This document shows positions 22,438 through 30,674 of a stretch of DNA of 64,000 bases, piece by piece. Each line of letters opens with the position of its first letter. The stretch's first letter is position 1. Source of the stretch: Albimonas sp036154955 (lineage in GTDB: Bacteria; Pseudomonadota; Alphaproteobacteria; Rhodobacterales; Rhodobacteraceae). Both the position numbers and the translations under genes were made by a program. Location of the stretch: assembly GCA_036154955.1 (NCBI GenBank), contig JAYZWL010000060.1, positions 117,666-181,665 on the forward strand. The letters run 5' to 3'. Under the pieces are notes generated by a model. The model was not told the origin of the DNA and made no database searches. It saw only the letters and a program-made list of their open reading frames with translations.

Positions 22438-23730
22438 TCAGCTCCGGGAGGCTTCCAGCGCGTCCTCGAAGGTGCGCAGGCCGGTGGTCTTGGCCGAGAC
22501 CAGGACCGCCATGTTGCCGGGCTTGTGCTCGTTGCGCAGCATCTTCATGTGCGCCTCGGGGATCTCCGACCAGGAGAAGACCTCCGACATGCAGGGGTCG
22601 AGCCGGCGCTCCACCATCAGTTTGTTGGCGGCCGACGCCTGCTTGAGGTTGGCGAAGTGGGAGCCCTGGACGCGCTTCTGGTGCATCCACAGGTAACGGG
22701 CGTCCATGGTCAGGTTGTAGCCGGTGGTGCCCGCGCAGATCACCACCATGCCGCCGCGCTTCACCACGAAGACCGAGGCCGGGAAGGTCGATTCGCCCGG
22801 GTGCTCGAACACCATGTCGACGTTGTTGCCCTTGCCGGTGATGTCCCAGATGGCCGCGCCGAACTTGCGGACCTCCTTGAACCACTCCTTGTACTCGGGC
22901 GAGTTGACGATCGGCATCTGACCCCAGCACTTGAAGTCGCGCCGGTTGAGCACGCCCTTCGCGCCGAGATCCAGCACGAACTGCCGCTTGCTCTCATCCG
23001 AGATCACGCCGATGGCGTTGGCGCCCGCGGTGTTGATCAGCTGGATCGCGTAGGAGCCGAGGCCGCCGGAGGCGCCCCAGACCAGCACGTTGTCGCCGGG
23101 CTTGAGGATGTGCGGGCGATGGCCGAACAGCATCCGGTAGGCGGTGGCGAGCGTCAGCGTGTAGCAGGACGACTCCTCCCAGGTCAGGTGCTGGGGCCGC
23201 GGCATCAACTGCTGCGACTGCACCCGGCAGAACTGGGCGAAGGAGCCGTCCGGCGTCTCGTAGCCCCAGATGCGCTGGGTGGGCGAGAACATCGGGTCGC
23301 CGCCGTTGCACTCCTCGTCGTCGCCGTCGTCCTGGTTGCAATGCACGACGACCTGGTCGCCGACCTTCCACCGCTTCACCCGGTCGCCCACCGCCCAGAC
23401 GATGCCCGCGGCGTCGGAGCCGGCGACGTGGAAGTCGGCCTTGTGGACGTCGAAGGGCGAGATCGGCGTGCCGAGCGAGGCCCAGACGCCGTTGTAGTTC
23501 ACGCCCGCGGCCATGACGAAGACCAGAACCTCGTTGGAATCGAGGGTCGGGGTCGGCACGACCTCCTCCAGCATGCCGGTGGTCGGCTCGCCGTGACGCT
23601 CGCGCCGGATCGCCCAGGCGTGCATCTGCTTGGGCACATGGCCCAGCGGCGGGATTTCGCCGACATCGTAGAGGTCCTTCACCGGCGCATCGTAGGCGAC
23701 GATGGTTTCGGGGGCGTCGAGCGGGGCCAT
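22438..23730 (-). CDS. ccrA: Crotonyl-CoA carboxylase/reductase
   Basis: A 430-residue medium-chain dehydrogenase/reductase. It reduces crotonyl-CoA with NADPH while fixing CO2 to give (2S)-ethylmalonyl-CoA, the key step of the ethylmalonyl-CoA pathway. Family signs are HAWAIRRERHGEPTTGM at the N-terminus, VNYNGVWASLG (substrate and CO2 pocket), HVAGSDAAGIVWAVGD, HCNQDDGDDEECNGGDPMFSPTQRIWGYE, a long insertion typical of Ccr, and the nucleotide-binding VWGASGGLGSYAIQL. Length matches Rhodobacter Ccr. It is divergent from ecm across a 386-base gap, so both are probably controlled from the same region. This pathway assimilates acetyl-CoA in organisms that lack isocitrate lyase. Confidence 0.97.
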   Translation of the reverse strand: MAPLDAPETIVAYDAPVKDLYDVGEIPPLGHVPKQMHAWAIRRERHGEPTTGMLEEVVPTPTLDSNEVLVFVMAAGVNYNGVWASLGTPISPFDVHKADFHVAGSDAAGIVWAVGDRVKRWKVGDQVVVHCNQDDGDDEECNGGDPMFSPTQRIWGYETPDGSFAQFCRVQSQQLMPRPQHLTWEESSCYTLTLATAYRMLFGHRPHILKPGDNVLVWGASGGLGSYAIQLINTAGANAIGVISDESKRQFVLDLGAKGVLNRRDFKCWGQMPIVNSPEYKEWFKEVRKFGAAIWDITGKGNNVDMVFEHPGESTFPASVFVVKRGGMVVICAGTTGYNLTMDARYLWMHQKRVQGSHFANLKQASAANKLMVERRLDPCMSEVFSWSEIPEAHMKMLRNEHKPGNMAVLVSAKTTGLRTFEDALEASRS

Positions 23731-24116
23731 GGCGGTCTCCTTCTGCCGGGCGAGCGGGGCGCAAACGGGCGCGCAAGATTATTGCGTGTTTCGGCCGCGG
23801 CGATGCATGACATTGCTCGCCCGCTGGCGCAAGCCCTTTGTGCACCGCGGCATTGTCGCTCAGTTTCAGACGGCTGGCGACGCTTTTCCGTTGCCCGGCC
23901 GCGGCGCGCGACCGGATCTCGTTCAATTTTGCAACATTTGCGAGACGCCAAGCGCGTGGCAGAACGGCCTCGCAATTTACTGACGATCAAGAAGCCCCTT
24001 GCGCAATATCATGTCGCATGACATTTGCACCGCAGCGCAGCACAATGCGCCGTCATCCCGTGCGCGGACCCGCCCCCGGACCCGTGCCAGAGCCCGCGCC
24101 AGAGAAGGAGCCCGCG
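23731..24116. other. Divergent control region between ccrA and ecm
   Basis: This 386-base gap is more AT-rich than the genes beside it and holds several TTGC/GCAA words, for example TTGCGCAATATCATG near 24000-24013. It should contain both promoters. One candidate regulator site is listed separately. Confidence 0.6.
23927..23943. promoter_or_regulatory. Candidate ScfR/RamB-type short-chain acyl-CoA regulator site
   Basis: The block TTTTGCAACATTTGCGA carries two TTTGCRA half-sites in direct repeat, start to start 9 bases apart. Rhodobacter PccR, an ScfR-family regulator of propionyl-CoA genes, reads TTTGCAAA pairs. The match is imperfect and the spacing differs, so this is a suggestion only. 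Confidence 0.35.
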
Positions 24117-26099
24117 ATGAGCACCGAGACCAAAGTCGCCAAGGACCGGCCCTGGATCTTCCGCACCTATGCGGGCCACTCGACGGCCGCGGCCTCCAAC
24201 GCGCTCTATCGCTCCAACCTGTCCAAGGGGCAGACCGGCCTGTCGGTGGCCTTCGACCTGCCCACCCAGACCGGCTACGACTCCGACGACGTGCTGGCGC
24301 GGGGCGAGGTGGGCAAGGTCGGCGTGCCAGTGTCCCATATCGGGGACATGCGGGCGCTGTTCGACGCCATCCCGCTCGAGCAGATGAACACCTCGATGAC
24401 CATCAACGCCACCGCAGCCTGGCTGCTGGCGCTCTACATCGCCGTGGCGGAGGAGCAGGGGGCCGACGTCGCCAAGCTCCAGGGCACGGTGCAGAACGAC
24501 ATCATCAAGGAGTACCTCTCCCGCGGGACCTACGTCTTTCCGCCTGCGCCCAGCCTGCGTCTGATCGGCGACATCGCCGCCTACACCTATCGCGAGGTTC
24601 CCAAGTGGAACCCGATGAACGTGTGCAGCTACCACCTGCAGGAGGCCGGCGCGACGCCGGCGCAGGAGCTGGCCTACGCGCTCGCCACCGGCATCGCGGT
24701 GCTGGACACGGTGAAGGCGCAGGGCGCGGTGTCGGACGAGGATTTCCCGCAGGTCGTCGGGCGCATCAGCTTCTTCGTGAACGCCGGCATCCGCTTCGTC
24801 ACCGAGATCTGCAAGATGCGCGCCTTCGGCGAGCTGTGGGACGAGATCTGCCGCGACCGCTACGGGGTGGCGGAGGAGAAATACCGCCGCTTCCGCTACG
24901 GCGTGCAGGTCAATTCCCTCGGCCTGACCGAGCCGCAGCCCGAGAACAACGTCTACCGCATCCTGCTGGAGATGCTGGCGGTGACGCTGTCCAAGAACGC
25001 CCGCGCCCGCGCCGTGCAGCTTCCCGCCTGGAACGAGGCGCTGGGCCTGCCGCGGTCCTGGGACCAGCAATGGTCCCTGCGGATGCAGCAGATCCTGGCC
25101 TATGAGACCGACCTGCTGGAATACGGCGACCTCTTCGATGGCAACCCGGCGGTGGAGGCCAAGGTCGAGGCGCTGAAGACCCAGGCGCGGGACGAGCTTG
25201 CGCGCATCGACGAGATGGGCGGCGCGGTGCAGGCCATCGACTACATGAAGGCGCAGCTGGTGGAGTCGAACTCCGCCCGCCTGCGGGCCATCGAGTCGGG
25301 CGAGACCATTGTGGTCGGCGTCAACAAGTGGACCGAGACCGAGCCCTCGCCCCTGACCGCCGGCGACGGCGGCATTCTGGTGGTCGATCACGGGGTCGAG
25401 GCCGCGCAGGTCGAGGCGCTGAACGCCTGGCGCGCGGGCCGCGACCAGGCGGCGGTGGACGCGGCGCTGGCCGCGCTCAAGGCGGCCGCGCAGTCGGGCG
25501 ACAACATCATGCCGCCCTCGATCGCCGCCGCGAAGGCGGGCGTGACCACCGGCGAATGGGGGGCCGCGATGCGCGAGGTGTTCGGCGAGTATCGCGCGCC
25601 GACCGGCGTGGCGAAATCCGCGCCGGACAACCTCACCGGGCTCGACGACGTGCGCGCCTCGGTGGAGGCGGTGTCGTCGCGCATGGGCCGGCGGCTGAAG
25701 TTCCTGGTCGGCAAGCCCGGCCTCGACGGCCACTCCAACGGCGCCGAGCAGATCGCCGTGCGCGCCCGCGACTGCGGGATGGAGGTGGTCTACGAGGGCA
25801 TCCGCCTGACCCCCGCCCAGATCGTCAACGCGGCGCTGGAGGAATCGGTGCATGTGGTGGGGCTGTCGATCCTCTCCGGCTCCCACCTGCCGCTGGTGAA
25901 GGAGGTGGTGGACCGGATGCGCGCCGCCGGCCTCGACGACGTGCCTCTGGTGGTCGGCGGCATCATCCCCGAGACCGACGCCGCCGAACTGCGCGCCTAC
26001 GGCGTGGCCCGGGTCTACACGCCCAAGGATTTCGAGCTGAACAAGATCATGTCGGACATCGTCGAGATCGTGTCCGAGGAGAGCGCCGAAGCGGCATGA
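24117..26099 (+). CDS. ecm: Ethylmalonyl-CoA mutase
   Basis: A 660-residue B12-dependent acyl-CoA mutase in a single chain. The N-terminal substrate barrel has FRTYAGHSTAAASNALYR, VAFDLPTQTGYDSDD and the block NATAAWLLALYIA; the C-terminal B12-binding domain (from about residue 520) has GKPGLDGHSNGAEQ, with the DGHxxG histidine that binds cobalt from below, then LSILSGSH and VVGGIIP. It turns (2R)-ethylmalonyl-CoA into methylsuccinyl-CoA. Ecm is distinguished from methylmalonyl-CoA mutase by its shorter chain and by its linkage to ccrA. The ATG at 24117 follows GAAGGAG by six bases. The repair GTPase MeaB is at 4465-5535 in the same window. Confidence 0.97.
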   Translation: MSTETKVAKDRPWIFRTYAGHSTAAASNALYRSNLSKGQTGLSVAFDLPTQTGYDSDDVLARGEVGKVGVPVSHIGDMRALFDAIPLEQMNTSMTINATAAWLLALYIAVAEEQGADVAKLQGTVQNDIIKEYLSRGTYVFPPAPSLRLIGDIAAYTYREVPKWNPMNVCSYHLQEAGATPAQELAYALATGIAVLDTVKAQGAVSDEDFPQVVGRISFFVNAGIRFVTEICKMRAFGELWDEICRDRYGVAEEKYRRFRYGVQVNSLGLTEPQPENNVYRILLEMLAVTLSKNARARAVQLPAWNEALGLPRSWDQQWSLRMQQILAYETDLLEYGDLFDGNPAVEAKVEALKTQARDELARIDEMGGAVQAIDYMKAQLVESNSARLRAIESGETIVVGVNKWTETEPSPLTAGDGGILVVDHGVEAAQVEALNAWRAGRDQAAVDAALAALKAAAQSGDNIMPPSIAAAKAGVTTGEWGAAMREVFGEYRAPTGVAKSAPDNLTGLDDVRASVEAVSSRMGRRLKFLVGKPGLDGHSNGAEQIAVRARDCGMEVVYEGIRLTPAQIVNAALEESVHVVGLSILSGSHLPLVKEVVDRMRAAGLDDVPLVVGGIIPETDAAELRAYGVARVYTPKDFELNKIMSDIVEIVSEESAEAA

Positions 26100-26127
26100 C
26101 TCCATTCCGCGGCGGCCGCGGTCGGAT

Positions 26128-26156
26128 GGTCCGGGTGGCGAACAACCGCCCGGACC
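26128..26156 (+). terminator. Possible terminator of ecm
   Basis: Arms GGTCCGGGTGG 26128-26138 and CCGCCCGGACC 26146-26156 pair at 10 of 11 positions around a 7-base loop. No T run follows. Confidence 0.45.
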
Positions 26157-26259
26157 GGTTCGGTCCTGCGGGGATGCCGCGGATCCGGCCTGACGACGCC
26201 TGACCGCCGCAGGCCCGTTCATTCTCGTCGCAACTGGCGCCGTCTGCGCGCCAATCCTG

Positions 26260-26273
26260 TGTGAAATTTCACA
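26260..26273. promoter_or_regulatory. Perfect 14-bp palindrome upstream of a CTERM gene
   Basis: TGTGAAATTTCACA starts 97 bases ahead of the start at 26357 and lies in an AT-rich patch. It resembles a CRP/FNR-family operator with TGTGA and TCACA half-sites but with a 4-base centre instead of 6. The binding protein is unknown. Confidence 0.45.
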
Positions 26274-26356
26274 ATTGAACGCGATTGTTGCCGCTGCGCT
26301 CATGTTTGCGTAACCTTCCGCTAGGGGAGTGATTCAGCCCGCGAAGGGGATCCGAC

Positions 26357-27016
26357 ATGACATTCGCAATGCGCGCCGCGGCGGCGGCCGTCGCCGCCCT
26401 CGTCCTCGCCCAGCCGGCGGCGGCGACGCTGGTCGAGGTGAACCCGTGCAGCGCCACCTGCACCATCACCTCGACGCCTCCGAATCCGGTCAGCCCGGAC
26501 CCCAACGACGGCGTGCTGCTGCTGTGGAACGAGCGTCAGAACGTGACCCTTACCGCGCCGCTCGCCGTGGACCGGGTGTTCGACACGGGCGCGAGCTTCG
26601 TGTCCGGCTCGTCGGGCAATTTCATGCTCGCGGCCGGCACCGTGGTCAGCTCGCATTACGTGCAGTGGGATCCGTCGGGCGCCTCGGGCTCGATCCAGGC
26701 GACGATCACCGCCGACAGCCAGATCTTCGCCTTCATCACCGCCGACGTGAAGCTGTTCAACTCCGACGACATTCTCGGGCTGCCCGGGGTGGACTACAAC
26801 GACTTCACCAACCGGGGGCTGGAAAGCGGGGATTCCACCAGCTTCTCGGGTCAGTCGGTCGCCATCGACTGGACGGCGACCAGCCCCGGCGACTGGACCC
26901 GGCTGATCACCGCCTATTCGCCCTCCGCCGACGTGCCGGTTCCCGCCGCCCTGCCGCTGCTGGCCGCGGCGCTGGGCGCGTTCGGGCTGGCGGCGCGGCG
27001 GCGTCAGGCGCTCTGA
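26357..27016 (+). CDS. Exported protein with VPLPA-CTERM-like sorting signal
   Basis: A 219-residue protein. The signal peptide runs to about residue 23 (AQPAAA). The first mature region has a Cys pair (NPCSATCTITST) and is followed by a beta-rich domain with Asn/Asp/Ser-rich strands. The C-terminus VPVPAALPLLAAALGAFGL followed by ARRRQAL is a textbook CTERM signal. It is the third member of the group in this window; the pattern NPCSxxC and GVLLLWNERQNV are recognisable features, but I cannot name a domain. The gene has its own AT-rich promoter region with a perfect palindrome and overlaps the 3' end of the convergent MFS gene by 13 bases. Confidence 0.87.
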   Translation: MTFAMRAAAAAVAALVLAQPAAATLVEVNPCSATCTITSTPPNPVSPDPNDGVLLLWNERQNVTLTAPLAVDRVFDTGASFVSGSSGNFMLAAGTVVSSHYVQWDPSGASGSIQATITADSQIFAFITADVKLFNSDDILGLPGVDYNDFTNRGLESGDSTSFSGQSVAIDWTATSPGDWTRLITAYSPSADVPVPAALPLLAAALGAFGLAARRRQAL

Positions 27017-28209
27017 TCGGGCTTCGCGTCCTTCGCGAACAGGATGTAGAGCACGAGCGCCGCGCCCAGCGTGCAGATATACCACAGGAAGACCCGGTTG
27101 TAGGCGGTCGCCGGGTCTCCCGCCTCCAGCGCGGGGGAGGCGAGGCCGGCGGTCACGAACTGGCCGAAGCTGGTGCCGATCATCCCGAACACGTTGATCA
27201 GCGTCACCCCCCGCCCGATCAGGCGCGCCGGCACGAAGCTGCGGAAATGCGCCATCAGCACCGCGTAGGTCGCGCCGAACAGCCCCAGCGCCACGATCAG
27301 CGCCACCGCGCCGTCGGGCCCGGGCCCGGCGAAGGCCAGCCCCGCCACGCAGAGGCAGCCGGTCCCGTTAAGCCCGACCACCATCCATTTGCGCGTGCCC
27401 AGCACCCGGTCCATCGGCCCGTAGATGAAGTTGCCCACCGTCATGGCGATGGCCATCCACAGCATCGCCTCGCCGATGGCCACCGCGCTCAGCCCCTGGA
27501 TCTCGGCCAGATAGGCCCCGCCCCAGAGGCCCCGCATGCCGCCGGAGACCGAGTAGTTCATGAAGGCCAGCGGCAGGATCGCCAGCAGCACCGGCATCTT
27601 CAGCAGCTCCCAGAACCCGCCGAAGCCCAGCGCCTTCAGCCCGCCGCCGGAGGGCGCCTCCAGCGCCGGCGGGTCGCGGACCAGCGCGGCCAGCACCGCG
27701 GCGAGCAGCACCGCCACGCCGGCCAGCACGGTCATCACCTCCCGCCAGCCGAACGCCTCCACCGCCCAGGTCAGCGGGGCCGCGCCCAGGATGTTGCCGA
27801 AGCCGCCGACGCCCATCATCGCCCCGGTCAGGGTGGCGAAGCGGCGGGGTTCGAACCGGCGGGCGAACAGGAACATGCCCGACATCAGGATCGGCGCGCA
27901 GCCCGCCCCGATCAGCGCCATGGCGGCGTAGAGCATCCAGGCCGACTGCGCCGAGGCGAAGACCAGCGCCCCGCCCCCGGCCCCGACCGCCAGCGCCACG
28001 GAGACCACGCGCCGCGGCCCGATCCGGTCGAGCGCGAGGCCCGTGGGGATCTGGCAGATGGCGAAGAGCAGATACCAGGCCCCCACGGCCGACGAGAGGT
28101 CGGAGGCGCTGACGCCCAGGTCCTCCACCAGGTAAGGCGCCAGCACCGCGAGGAAATTGCGGTAGAACAGGCTGAGCACGTAGGAGATCATCAGGGCCGG
28201 GATGTCCAT
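27004..28209 (-). CDS. MFS transporter 1 of a tandem pair
   Basis: A 401-residue transporter with about twelve membrane helices and no signal peptide. The N-terminus MDIPALMISYVLSLFYRNFLAVLAPYLVEDLGV and the loop DRIGPRRVV are MFS features. It is a clear paralogue of the next gene (28256-29449): both have the words LSYV/ISYV, YR(N/S)xLAVLAPY, GLDRIGPR, GAGCAPxLMS, NFIYGPxDRxxGTRKW. The pair was made by tandem duplication. The substrate is unknown; organic acids or sugars are likely for this type of MFS permease. The gene is 46 bases downstream of its partner in the same orientation, and its 3' end overlaps the convergent CTERM gene by 13 bases. Confidence 0.9.
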   Translation of the reverse strand: MDIPALMISYVLSLFYRNFLAVLAPYLVEDLGVSASDLSSAVGAWYLLFAICQIPTGLALDRIGPRRVVSVALAVGAGGGALVFASAQSAWMLYAAMALIGAGCAPILMSGMFLFARRFEPRRFATLTGAMMGVGGFGNILGAAPLTWAVEAFGWREVMTVLAGVAVLLAAVLAALVRDPPALEAPSGGGLKALGFGGFWELLKMPVLLAILPLAFMNYSVSGGMRGLWGGAYLAEIQGLSAVAIGEAMLWMAIAMTVGNFIYGPMDRVLGTRKWMVVGLNGTGCLCVAGLAFAGPGPDGAVALIVALGLFGATYAVLMAHFRSFVPARLIGRGVTLINVFGMIGTSFGQFVTAGLASPALEAGDPATAYNRVFLWYICTLGAALVLYILFAKDAKPDQSA

Positions 28210-28255
28210 GGACCCGGGGCCTCCGTCTGGTTGGTCGGTCGCTCAGGCTATTCGC

Positions 28256-29449
28256 TCAGGGCTTGGCGTCTTGCGCGAACAGGTAGATCGCGAGCGCCCC
28301 ACCGAGCGCCGCCGCGTAAAGCAGGAACAGGTGCCCATAGGCCGCCACGGCGCCCGAGGCGGCGCGGCCGGCCTCGATCACCTCTCCGGTCAGGCCCTGG
28401 CCGAAGCCGACGCCGAGCATGACGAAGAAGTTCATCAGGGTGACGGCCCGGCCCACCAGCCGCAGCGGGGCGAGCGCCCGGGCATGGGCCATGACCACGG
28501 TGTAGGTGGCCGCAAGCGCGCCGATGGCCACGATCAGCAGGACCGAGACCCCGTAGGACACGTCAGGGAACAGGCCGAGCAAGGCGCAGGCCCCCACCGC
28601 GAAGGTGTTGCCGACCAGGATCACCCATTTGCGGGTGCCGAAGATCCGGTCCAGCGGCCCGTAGATGAAGGCGCCCACGGACATGGCGATGGCCATCCAC
28701 AGCGTCGCCTGCCCGACCGCGGCGGCGTCGGCCCCGAAGACCTCGACCATGTAGGGCCCGGCCCAAAGGCCGCGGATGCCCGCCGCGGGGGCGTAGTTGA
28801 TCATCGCCAGCGGGATGATCGGCCAGTAGACCCGCATGCGGAGCAGCTCGAAATATTCCAGGAAGCCGCGGTCGGCGCGCTCTCCCGCCTGGGTCTCGAC
28901 CCGCGCGGGGTCCTGCACCAGCATCAGCGCGGCGGCGGAGATCGCGGCGGAGATCAGGGCGAAGGCCACCATGGACTCGCGCCAGCCGATCGCCTCGACC
29001 AGCATCGCGAAGGGGGCCGTGCCGGCGATGTTGCCCAGCGTGCCGAGCCCCACGGTGATGGAGCTGAGCGTCGCGAAGCGGGCCATCGAGAAGTTGCGCG
29101 CGAAGATGTAGAACATCGACATCAGCGCCGGGGCGCAGCCCGCGCCCATCAGCGCCATGGCGACGGCGACGCCCAGCGGTCCGTCGGCCAGCGCGAACAC
29201 CGCCGCGCCCCCCGCCCCGCCGATGCCGAACAGCACGCCCCCGGTCAGCCTCGGCCCGATCCGGTCGAGCCCCACGCCCACGGGCAGTTGCATCACCGCG
29301 AAGACCAGGAACCAGGCGCCGGAGGCGAAGCCGAGGTCGGCCGCGTTCAGCCCCAGGTCGTCCGTCATGTAAGGCGCCAGCACCGCGAGGCAGGAGCGGT
29401 AGAACTGGCTGAACACGTAGGACAGCCCCAGCGCGATGATGCCGGGCAT
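28256..29449 (-). CDS. MFS transporter 2 of a tandem pair
   Basis: A 397-residue permease with about twelve helices, paralogue of the transporter at 27004-28209. Its motifs SYVFSQFYRSCLAVLAPYM, GLDRIGPRLTGG and FIYGPLDRIFGTRKW match those of its neighbour. It is the upstream gene of the pair. The start at 29449 lies only 25 bases after the stem of the sterol desaturase terminator, leaving little room for a promoter unless transcription starts inside the hairpin region. The substrate is unknown. Confidence 0.9.
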   Translation of the reverse strand: MPGIIALGLSYVFSQFYRSCLAVLAPYMTDDLGLNAADLGFASGAWFLVFAVMQLPVGVGLDRIGPRLTGGVLFGIGGAGGAAVFALADGPLGVAVAMALMGAGCAPALMSMFYIFARNFSMARFATLSSITVGLGTLGNIAGTAPFAMLVEAIGWRESMVAFALISAAISAAALMLVQDPARVETQAGERADRGFLEYFELLRMRVYWPIIPLAMINYAPAAGIRGLWAGPYMVEVFGADAAAVGQATLWMAIAMSVGAFIYGPLDRIFGTRKWVILVGNTFAVGACALLGLFPDVSYGVSVLLIVAIGALAATYTVVMAHARALAPLRLVGRAVTLMNFFVMLGVGFGQGLTGEVIEAGRAASGAVAAYGHLFLLYAAALGGALAIYLFAQDAKP

Positions 29450-29466
29450 GAGATCGGGCCTTTCGC

Positions 29467-29497
29467 AAAAAATACGCGGCCGGGAAATCGGCCGCGT
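29467..29497 (-). terminator. Terminator of the sterol desaturase gene
   Basis: Stem ACGCGGCCG 29474-29482 with CGGCCGCGT 29489-29497 and a 6-base loop; on the minus strand it is followed by ATTTTTT. It stops transcription before the MFS pair. Confidence 0.85.
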
Positions 29498-29609
29498 TAT
29501 GACGGTATTGCTACCTTATCTTCGCCTCGATGCGCCGTCCATGGACCGCGGGTCGCAGGGCGAAACGCCCGGTCCGCCCAGCAGCCCGCCCAGCAGCCCG
29601 CGCCGCGAC

Positions 29610-30398
29610 TTACTCCGCCGCCGGCTTGCCGATCACGGGGCGCTTCTCGGCCAGGGTCTCGAAGCCTTTGACCGCCTCGTCGTATTTGGGGTCGAGCGTG
29701 CCCATCACCCGGTCCCAGAACGAGAAGAAGTTGGCGTAGTTGTAGCGGAACCGGGAATGGTGCTGGTCGTGGAAGGTCACGCAGACCATCGGCCAGGGGG
29801 ACCGCGCCGAGGGGTTGGCGTAGAACTCGAACCCCGAATGCCCGATGGTGCCGTTGAAATGGTCGTAAAGCCGGTGGCCGACCAGAACCAGCCCCGGGAT
29901 CGGCAGGATCAGCGGCGCCCACAGGTAATAGCACTGCATGACGAAGGCATCGACGAAGTCGTCGTTATAGGTGCTCCACACCGTCGGGGCGACCGACTTG
30001 TGATGCTCGGCATGGAAGCGATACATCAGCTTCGTGTGCATGAAGCGGTGCATCCAGTAGAACCAGGCGTCGAACGCCACGATCGACACCGCCGCCATCA
30101 GCGGGATCGACCACCACGACAGCTCCAGCGGCGCCCACAGGGTCCAGCCCTTGTGCTGCGCGAACAGGCCGCCCGCCAGACAGCCGCCGGTGACCAGAAG
30201 CGACAGCACCGACTGCTTCTGCTCCTTCGCGCGCCGCTTCTCGCCCCGGCGGTTGGGCTGGATCCGCCGCTCGGGCCAGCGGTTCTGGAAGGCGACCAGC
30301 GCCCAGCCGGTCAGGAAATACAAAGCGACGTTGATTCCATAGACCGTGGCGAACCACGGCAGGAACTCGATCAGCAGGTCCAGGGCCTGGGAGAGCAT
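29610..30398 (-). CDS. Fatty acid hydroxylase / sterol desaturase family protein
   Basis: A 262-residue membrane di-iron enzyme. The three His clusters of the family are visible: HRFMH (HX3H), HAEHHKS (HXXHH) and, nearer the C-terminus, HDQHHSRF. Three to four hydrophobic helices surround them. The start at 30398 (MLSQALDLLIEF) was chosen because a much longer frame upstream has no homologous content and runs antisense to the aminotransferase. Family members hydroxylate or desaturate lipids such as carotenoids, sterols or fatty acids with O2. No lipid pathway genes are next to it, so the substrate is open. A strong terminator follows. Confidence 0.9.
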   Translation of the reverse strand: MLSQALDLLIEFLPWFATVYGINVALYFLTGWALVAFQNRWPERRIQPNRRGEKRRAKEQKQSVLSLLVTGGCLAGGLFAQHKGWTLWAPLELSWWSIPLMAAVSIVAFDAWFYWMHRFMHTKLMYRFHAEHHKSVAPTVWSTYNDDFVDAFVMQCYYLWAPLILPIPGLVLVGHRLYDHFNGTIGHSGFEFYANPSARSPWPMVCVTFHDQHHSRFRYNYANFFSFWDRVMGTLDPKYDEAVKGFETLAEKRPVIGKPAAE

Positions 30399-30466
30399 GG
30401 GGCGGTCCTCGCGTCCGGGTCGGGTCGGTTGCGCGGGCTTGCGGCGTTGGGCGGGCGCGGCGCGGA

Positions 30467-30528
30467 GAGGATGGTGGCCCCTGCGGCGCGCCGGATCAAC
30501 CCGCCGCGCCGCAGGGGCCGCCATCCTC
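30467..30528. repeat. Long inverted repeat in a divergent gap
   Basis: Arms of 24 bases at 30467-30490 and 30505-30528 pair with one mismatch (GAGGATGGTGGCCCCTGC against its mirror) around a 14-base centre. It lies between the divergent sterol desaturase and aminotransferase genes. It would form a very stable stem-loop in DNA or RNA. Its sequence differs from the double-hairpin repeats at 1005 and 4374. Confidence 0.85.
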
Positions 30529-30674
30529 CCCGCGCGACCGATTTCCGCGGCGGCACGCCGCTCTGGACCCATCGAAGCGGGGCCTCTGGCCCCCTGCGAT
30601 TGTCCGGACCTCCATTGACGCGCCGCAGCGGGGAGGCGTAGCGATGGTCCAAACGCTCGCGCCGGAGACCGACC

